A DNA stretch of 10,787 bases, from positions 1 through 10,787 of the forward strand of contig JAGWGS010000026.1 in NCBI GenBank assembly GCA_028867235.1, given 5' to 3'. How positions within the stretch are numbered: the stretch's first letter is position 1; every line of letters begins with the position of its first letter. The notes beneath the pieces were generated by a model that saw nothing but the letters and a program-made list of their open reading frames with translations, searched no databases and was not told where the DNA came from. Below are positions 6,385 through 10,787 of this stretch, one piece after another. The DNA comes from Nitrososphaerota archaeon (lineage in GTDB: Archaea; Thermoproteota; Nitrososphaeria; Nitrososphaerales; Nitrosopumilaceae). Both the position numbers and the translations under genes were made by a program.

Positions 6385-6394
6385 ATATTACAAA

Positions 6395-7579
6395 ATGCCT
6401 AGTGTCATTCTCAACGATATTGAAAAAATAGTTTCAGAGGTCTCAAAATTTGGAGAATTAGATTCCCGACTAAATGAGCTATACCAAAGCATGGGCCAGA
6501 CCCAGTACAAGAACCAGACCAATTTGGAGACTATTGTCATATTTGATCTGGTTGAATCAACCTCACTAAAGTTAAAGATTGGACATATGGAAGCCATGCA
6601 AAAGATATTGATGCATGACAAGATTTGCAAGGCAATCATAAAGAGATTGAATGGGGAGGTTCTAAAAGAGACTGGAGATGGAGTAGTAGCAGTATTCAAG
6701 GACCCGCTAAGTGCATGTCTTGCTGCAATCAATGTGATAGAGATTTCAAGCAGAAAAAGCATACCTACAAAAGCTGCACTAGTCTTGGGCATTATTGAAA
6801 AAATAAAACTGAGCAATAGAGTAGACATATTTGGAATGTCAATCGATATTTGCACACGCATTGAAAAATATGCCACAGAAAATCAGATTCTGATAAACAG
6901 TAGTCTACATGACACTGCAATGACATTTTTGAAAAATTATGATGATGTGCTAATCAGTAAACCAATTTCCGTTACATTAAAAGGATATGGGAAAACCAAG
7001 ATTTACGAAATTGCAGTAAAACATACTGGACTTAAAAATCACGTCAAACGTCAATTACACATAGAAGATGAACAACTATCAACAGATGAAAAAATCGAGA
7101 TGATACAAAATGCAAGATCTGAGATAATAGAAATAGGAGAGGCATTTCAAGACATTGCATACAACATAGAAGGGAAAACATTTTCTGAGTTTATAAAAGA
7201 CATATTGAAAAACGGGATTAACATCAAGTTCATAATAACAGATCCTGATGGTGATTCAAGAAATTCCACATCAGGTTATGAACCAATTATAATTTCTCAA
7301 GATCACTTTGTCATACTTAAAAAACTACATGATGAGGTACAAAATGAAAATTTTCCAGGAATATTTGAGATTTATGTATATGACAAACCAGTACCGTTTT
7401 CTGCGTTTAGCATAGATTCAAATCAAAATGACGGATTTATCATAATTGCCAACCATCTGCCAGGCATAGCAAGATCAAAGATACCGCATGTACAAATTGC
7501 AAAAACGTCTCATCCCATGATGTTTAATTCTCACATGTCTGCAATTAAATTCATAATAACAAACAGCAAGCTCCAATAG
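6395..7579 (+). CDS. Class III nucleotidyl cyclase with C-terminal PLD-like domain
   Basis: This 394-aa soluble protein has a class III cyclase domain at about residues 44-206. Metal-binding Asp51 sits in FDLVEST and Asp95 in ETGDG. Lys91 and Asp144 (VDIFG) occupy the positions that select adenine in adenylate cyclases. Arg155 of the transition-state pair is present, but the partner Asn is Asp151 (SIDICTRI). A linker (about 210-230) leads to a C-terminal domain with ARSEIIEIGEAFQDI, FIKDILKNGINIKFIITDPDGD and HVQIAKTSHPMMFN. This pattern resembles PLD-like (DUF5919-like) domains, but no HxKxxxxD motif is seen, so it may bind a ligand rather than cut. The likely product is cAMP, by inference. 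The next downstream genes are on the opposite strand. The ATG at 6395 is the first good start; promoter spacing does not settle it. Confidence 0.82.
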   Translation: MPSVILNDIEKIVSEVSKFGELDSRLNELYQSMGQTQYKNQTNLETIVIFDLVESTSLKLKIGHMEAMQKILMHDKICKAIIKRLNGEVLKETGDGVVAVFKDPLSACLAAINVIEISSRKSIPTKAALVLGIIEKIKLSNRVDIFGMSIDICTRIEKYATENQILINSSLHDTAMTFLKNYDDVLISKPISVTLKGYGKTKIYEIAVKHTGLKNHVKRQLHIEDEQLSTDEKIEMIQNARSEIIEIGEAFQDIAYNIEGKTFSEFIKDILKNGINIKFIITDPDGDSRNSTSGYEPIIISQDHFVILKKLHDEVQNENFPGIFEIYVYDKPVPFSAFSIDSNQNDGFIIIANHLPGIARSKIPHVQIAKTSHPMMFNSHMSAIKFIITNSKLQ

Positions 7580-7640
7580 AGTTCTTCTTAGTCCAACCAA
7601 AAACCGTAAACAACTAGATTAGTAACTAACTAGCAAAGAA

Positions 7641-7748
7641 TCAGTTCCACATGTGATAATCTATCAAATGTTCTTCAATTTTTGATTTTTCAACGTGTGC
7701 GTGACAAGTTCCACAAATAATTACTTGTGACAGAGGTGCGTATTTCAT
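7641..7748 (-). CDS. 35-aa single C2H2 zinc-finger protein
   Basis: A 35-residue frame encodes little more than one finger: C12-x2-C15-x11-H27-x4-H32 (ICGTCHAH, then EEHLIDYH), ending MWN. The spacing matches a C2H2 finger, and the protein is similar in style to the C-terminal finger at 4609-4977. A TATA box, TATAAATG, is centred about 23 nt before the ATG at 7748, giving a leaderless mRNA; it overlaps the stop codon of the upstream 8-TM gene, so read-through from that gene is also possible. Tiny C2H2 proteins are common in Nitrososphaerota, probably as regulators, but the target is unknown. Confidence 0.6.
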   Translation of the reverse strand: MKYAPLSQVIICGTCHAHVEKSKIEEHLIDYHMWN

Positions 7749-7767
7749 GTCATACTAATAGTTGATT

Positions 7768-7775
7768 CATTTATA
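7768..7775 (-). promoter_or_regulatory. TATA box of the 35-aa finger gene, overlapping the upstream stop codon
   Basis: The minus strand reads CTCTATAAATGAATC. The TAA stop of the 8-TM gene (7771-7773) lies inside this box. The centre is about 23 nt before the ATG at 7748. Confidence 0.5.
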
Positions 7776-8562
7776 GAGTTTTCTTATGTTTGTATAGTGC
7801 GTAGGTCATAATCATGAATGCCAATACCCAGATCATGTTAACTGGATGTGAGTCATTATATTGGTCAGGAAATAATGTCAGATAATCATAGTACCAATAG
7901 TCAGCAAAAGAGTATATCAGAAAACCAATTACAAGCAACAACCAGACTTTGCCCAATATACTTGAACGAAATACCATAGCTCCCAAAATTGCAAGTGCTA
8001 GTAAGCCTGCATCAACTATAACATAATACAGACCAAGAAAATATGCAAAATCCAGCGGGGGTTTTTGTGAAAGGGAGGTATAGAGAAAAGTTCCAGTAGT
8101 AACGCCAATTATCATAGCCATCCAAACTACATGACGCCTGTTGAGAGTTTTTTTAAAGTGTGTAATGTTGACGGCCAAGTGATAGTAGAGAAATGGATAC
8201 ATTCCCACCCAGAATGCATCAGCAATACTTGGAAATGGTGCGGCTGCAGGTGGAGGAGCAACAAAGTCTGAAAGATATTCATATAGAACATTTGCTATAA
8301 AATAAAACAGCAAGCCTATCCCTAATGCAAGATATGTCTTGCCAAGTATTGCAGAAGACCAATATCGTCTTGCAACAGAAACACTCATGATTCCGCCTGC
8401 AAGAGGAGCAAGAATGATTACAACATCTGCAAGTGTGAAATTGTTATTGACATAATCTGCATACTTGTAATCATAAATCAGCATGCCTACAAAGATTCCA
8501 AAGATTAGGGCAATTACACGATAATCAATCCTGGTTATCTTGATTGGAAGACTCTCAGACAT
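7771..8562 (-). CDS. 8-TM membrane protein with two similar halves, sensor-domain-like
   Basis: This 263-aa protein has about eight membrane segments, near residues 13-30, 45-63, 74-95, 113-132, 144-162, 174-196, 202-222 and 241-257. It is an internal duplication: SSAILGKTYLALGIGLLFYF (69-88) and SSILGKVWLLLVIGFLIYSF (200-219) align closely, followed by ANVLYEYL and ADYWYYDYL. The FPSIADAFWVGMYPFLYY segment (110-127) resembles the PS-x-D-x-F-W-x-x-Y-P pattern in the membrane sensor parts of bacterial GGDEF proteins. Here no cytoplasmic output domain is attached. What it senses is unknown. ATG at 8562 is preferred over the TTG at 8568 because a TATA box lies about 27 nt upstream of it. The 35-aa finger gene follows 22 bp downstream. 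Confidence 0.74.
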   Translation of the reverse strand: MSESLPIKITRIDYRVIALIFGIFVGMLIYDYKYADYVNNNFTLADVVIILAPLAGGIMSVSVARRYWSSAILGKTYLALGIGLLFYFIANVLYEYLSDFVAPPPAAAPFPSIADAFWVGMYPFLYYHLAVNITHFKKTLNRRHVVWMAMIIGVTTGTFLYTSLSQKPPLDFAYFLGLYYVIVDAGLLALAILGAMVFRSSILGKVWLLLVIGFLIYSFADYWYYDYLTLFPDQYNDSHPVNMIWVLAFMIMTYALYKHKKTL

Positions 8563-8581
8563 TATCAATAGTTGAGAAAAA

Positions 8582-8592
8582 GTATGTTATAG
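8582..8592 (-). promoter_or_regulatory. TATA box of the 8-TM gene
   Basis: The minus strand reads CTATAACATAC, with TATAAC centred about 27 nt before the ATG at 8562. It favours the ATG over the upstream TTG. Confidence 0.5.
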
Positions 8593-8644
8593 AGGTGACG
8601 TTTTAAGAGAAAAAAACTATGGAATTTTTCATAATAATATGTTC

Positions 8645-8686
8645 TTTATTGCAAAATTTTAACATATGTAGACGTTTATTGTAAAA
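8645..8686 (+). repeat. Two direct copies of TTTATTGyAAAA, 30 bp apart
   Basis: TTTATTGCAAAA (8645-8656) and TTTATTGTAAAA (8675-8686) match at 11 of 12 positions. They lie in the 170-bp gap between the divergent 8-TM and single-TM genes. The 30-bp spacing is near three helical turns, so a regulator could bind both on one face; chance occurrence in AT-rich DNA is possible. Confidence 0.35.
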
Positions 8687-8718
8687 CTCATGATATTTCC
8701 ACATACTTGATAGAACCC

Positions 8719-8727
8719 CATAAATAG
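8719..8727 (+). promoter_or_regulatory. TATA box of the single-TM gene
   Basis: CATAAATAG lies only about 10 nt before the ATG at 8733 but 25 nt before the in-frame GTG at 8748. Its position favours the downstream start. Confidence 0.5.
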
Positions 8728-8732
8728 AATAA

Positions 8733-9398
8733 ATGAATATCATATTGGTGCCATTACAGTCCATAGCCTATGCGGTAATGAATTTTTTTGGTTTTAATTC
8801 CAATACAGATGAAATAGGCGTATGGGTTAATTTGTCGACATCAGTATTTTTTGCAGCAACTATTGGGGTTTTAGTTTATGCAACAATCTTACAGAGAAAG
8901 GCAATAGAGGTTGACGAATATGGAGATTTAAGAGAACAGCATCACGATTTGATAACATTTCAAATTGAGAACAAGGAAACATTAGAGATCTTCAACAAAG
9001 TCATTATTCCACAGAAATACAGAGACATTGATGATGAAAAAATAATTTTGGATAAAGATGAAAATTTAATTTTTCAATATTACGTAGCAGAGTTTGACCT
9101 ATATGAAAGAGTCTGGTTTCTAAAAGAAGAAAAGTCAAAACTTTCAGAATATGAGTGGGTGTGTTGGATAATATTCATGGAACGAATGTCACATCATTGG
9201 ATTTTCAGATATACATTCAATCAAACTAGAACTATTTTCGATGATGGATTCATGGATTACATAAGAGAGAAAATCATAAACAGGCAAGATAGAGGTGAAA
9301 ATGCACGAGAGAAAATCATTAAAGATGCACAAGATGAATATCAGAGAAAATATGGAAAAGAATTAGTTTTTGCCAATAAGGCGCCATATCAGAAATAA
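8733..9398 (+). CDS. Single-TM protein with helical cytoplasmic domain, unknown function
   Basis: This is a 221-aa protein with one clear membrane segment at about residues 29-52 (GVWVNLSTSVFFAATIGVLVYA), preceded by a shorter hydrophobic stretch at 4-20. The rest is charged and helical. The segment YYVAEFDLYERVWFL, then EYEWVCWIIFMERMSHHWIFRYTF and DDGFMDYI, resembles small membrane-anchored helical proteins of the DUF4760 kind, a weak assignment. It ends with a charged helix, KIINRQDRGENAREKIIKDA. Start choice is open: the ATG at 8733 is first, but the TATA box is only 10 nt before it, while the in-frame TTG at 8745 or GTG at 8748 would fit a leaderless mRNA and remove 4 or 5 residues. The last 10 nt overlap the convergent amine oxidase gene. 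Confidence 0.7.
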   Translation: MNIILVPLQSIAYAVMNFFGFNSNTDEIGVWVNLSTSVFFAATIGVLVYATILQRKAIEVDEYGDLREQHHDLITFQIENKETLEIFNKVIIPQKYRDIDDEKIILDKDENLIFQYYVAEFDLYERVWFLKEEKSKLSEYEWVCWIIFMERMSHHWIFRYTFNQTRTIFDDGFMDYIREKIINRQDRGENAREKIIKDAQDEYQRKYGKELVFANKAPYQK

Positions 9399-10787
9399 TC
9401 CCACGGAGTAGATATAAGTGAATCAAACCACTCCTTACCATCAACTTTTTGTGTTTTTTCTTGAGGCGTCACACAATGTGGAATTAGTCGGGTTTTTCCA
9501 TCAATGACTTGTTTTTGAACTATCAAGCTTTTTCCCGTGGGACATATTACTTGTTCAGGAAATACCAGCCATTCTTTTTCATCAGGAAGTTGCTGTTCAC
9601 TTGGTTCACGAAGTTTTTTATCAAATGCGTATATCCTGTTTGCTTCACGAAGCCCAGTCATGTATGCACCATGAACAGTTGCAGGATAGAATTTAGTCGT
9701 AGCTTCACCTGCAAAGAAGACACGATATGTTGTCCCAGGTTCATTTTTCACAGGAGATGCTATTGTGTCATAATCATCAGGAGTCCCGTTAACGCCCACA
9801 TAAGAATATGCACCATGCGAAAATGGATCATTGTACCATGTTGTTACAATTGAATCCAACGGGTCCAAAGTTTTATCTTTGTATATAGTCCTCAACACTT
9901 TCATTGCCTCTTCTACAATCTTGTCCTTAGGTTGCGGCTCAATCTCCTGGGCATAATCAGCTGCATTTAATCCAAGAAGAATTGGTTGTCCATTTACTTT
10001 GTACATGTTAACAAAAGTATTCCAAACACCCTTTTTCTCAGATACATAATTTATCCAAGCCTTGTCCTGATCGTCTTCCCAGAAAACTTTTGGAAATTTC
10101 AGATATGTTTTGTGAAAGATTCCCATACCAATGTGGTTTATAGCAGTAATTTTCTCATTTGGTAAATTAGGCACAAATAATTCACTGTGGTTTTTCTGCA
10201 AGACACCTAGAGGAAATGTACACACCACATACTTGCCATGGAAAATATCTTGGTTTTCTAAAATTATCTTAACGCCATTGTCGTCATATTTTACAGTTTT
10301 AACTATACAATTGATATGTATTTTTTCTTTACCTAGTTCGTCTACTAGACCATCAACTATTTTTCCATAACCATCACGGAAAACATCCTGTCCTCCTGGC
10401 AAAATATACCCAATGTGATCCCAATATTTTGCAGATAGTTTCTCAACAGAACCTGCCCAATCATTTTCTAACTCACTTATAGCATATTCAAAATCACGTT
10501 CATTATCAGGAGATAATTTATTTTTCAGCATATACTGTTGTACTACAGAACCAAGAGTTTTACGAACTCCAACTTGGTGTTGTTCTTTTTGCATGAATTT
10601 TAGAAAATCATCCCACTCGTATTTCATCTTACTCTGAAACACATGATCTAGTTTTGTGCCATCATAGTCATATACAGAATAAGATTCTCCTTCATCTACT
10701 CTTTCCAACTTGGCATCGAATTTTTCTGCCAATTTGTAAATAGGATTTTCTCGTATTCCACTTATCCAGGATGCGCCTTTGTCAAGC
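9389..10787 (-). CDS. Flavin-containing amine oxidase (N-terminus outside window)
   Basis: The frame stays open to the right edge: codons upstream of the TTG at 10732 encode GASWISGIRENPIYKLAEKF, a family signature, so the TTG is not the start. The visible 465 residues lack only the N-terminal GxGxxG FAD loop and signal, if any. Motifs include LPGGQDVF, VVCTFPLGVL, GMGIFHKTYLKFPKVFW with the Lys matching the conserved flavin-site Lys of LSD1/MAO enzymes, and the FAD-binding GEATTKFYPATVHGAYMTGL near the end of the domain. Such enzymes oxidise amines or polyamines to aldehydes with H2O2 release; the substrate is not predictable. An extra tail of about 75 residues (from about 390) contains two Cys (VICPTG and PHCVT) and is not part of the usual domain. 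It is convergent with the single-TM gene. Confidence 0.85.
   Translation of the reverse strand, partial: LDKGASWISGIRENPIYKLAEKFDAKLERVDEGESYSVYDYDGTKLDHVFQSKMKYEWDDFLKFMQKEQHQVGVRKTLGSVVQQYMLKNKLSPDNERDFEYAISELENDWAGSVEKLSAKYWDHIGYILPGGQDVFRDGYGKIVDGLVDELGKEKIHINCIVKTVKYDDNGVKIILENQDIFHGKYVVCTFPLGVLQKNHSELFVPNLPNEKITAINHIGMGIFHKTYLKFPKVFWEDDQDKAWINYVSEKKGVWNTFVNMYKVNGQPILLGLNAADYAQEIEPQPKDKIVEEAMKVLRTIYKDKTLDPLDSIVTTWYNDPFSHGAYSYVGVNGTPDDYDTIASPVKNEPGTTYRVFFAGEATTKFYPATVHGAYMTGLREANRIYAFDKKLREPSEQQLPDEKEWLVFPEQVICPTGKSLIVQKQVIDGKTRLIPHCVTPQEKTQKVDGKEWFDSLISTPWDYF

Noticed and set aside
6303..6425. 40-codon plus-strand frame running into the cyclase gene
   Set aside because: It overlaps the cyclase start out of frame and shows no domain or metal-binding pattern, and I saw no well-placed TATA box.
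6388..6876. 162-codon minus-strand frame opposite the cyclase
   Set aside because: It is antisense to the conserved cyclase motifs and has no recognisable family; it is a shadow frame.
9509..10370. Plus-strand frames opposite the amine oxidase
   Set aside because: They are shadows of the amine oxidase coding sequence; their Phe- and Cys-rich composition is an artefact of the reverse strand.

Overview
The window reads as an AT-rich archaeal chromosome, most likely from a Nitrososphaerota (Thaumarchaeota) ammonia oxidiser of the Nitrosopumilales type. The main evidence is an archaeal-type Pth2 peptidyl-tRNA hydrolase, FilR1-like winged-helix regulators, a stand-alone MEDS sensory protein, several tiny zinc-finger proteins, and TATA boxes placed 22-30 nt before most start codons with no Shine-Dalgarno sequence, which implies leaderless transcripts. 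The genus is a guess from overall character; no rRNA or other marker is present.

Left part (1-4553). The 3' end of one FilR1-like regulator enters from the left edge. On the minus strand follow a MEDS-domain protein, a GTPase-like translation factor (EF-Tu/SelB shape) that has lost its nucleotide-binding motifs, a Met- and Asn-rich secreted protein, a zinc-ribbon methyltransferase, and a complete paralogue of the left-edge regulator. The methyltransferase lies 30 bp behind the complete regulator and may be co-transcribed with it. That regulator shares a 55-bp divergent promoter, containing an inverted repeat around both TATA boxes, with the next plus-strand gene.

Middle part (4554-6394). Small genes alternate in strand: a 122-aa protein ending in a classical C2H2 finger, an ABM-fold monooxygenase-like protein, a membrane-anchored 85-aa protein, Pth2, and a 45-aa zinc-ribbon protein transcribed divergently from pth2.

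Right part (6395-10787). A class III nucleotidyl cyclase is joined to a C-terminal domain resembling a PLD-like fold without HKD motifs. It is followed by a 35-aa C2H2 finger protein, an 8-TM protein built from two similar halves that resembles bacterial GGDEF-linked membrane sensor domains, a single-TM protein with a helical cytoplasmic part, and a flavin amine oxidase cut by the right edge. The cyclase, orphan membrane sensor and TM-anchored protein may form a signalling neighbourhood, but they are on different strands with separate promoters, so this is only a hypothesis.

No rRNA, tRNA, CRISPR array, transposase or attachment site was seen. No gene-free stretch exceeds 300 bp; the longest is 854-1050, which holds the MEDS gene promoter and otherwise nothing I recognise.
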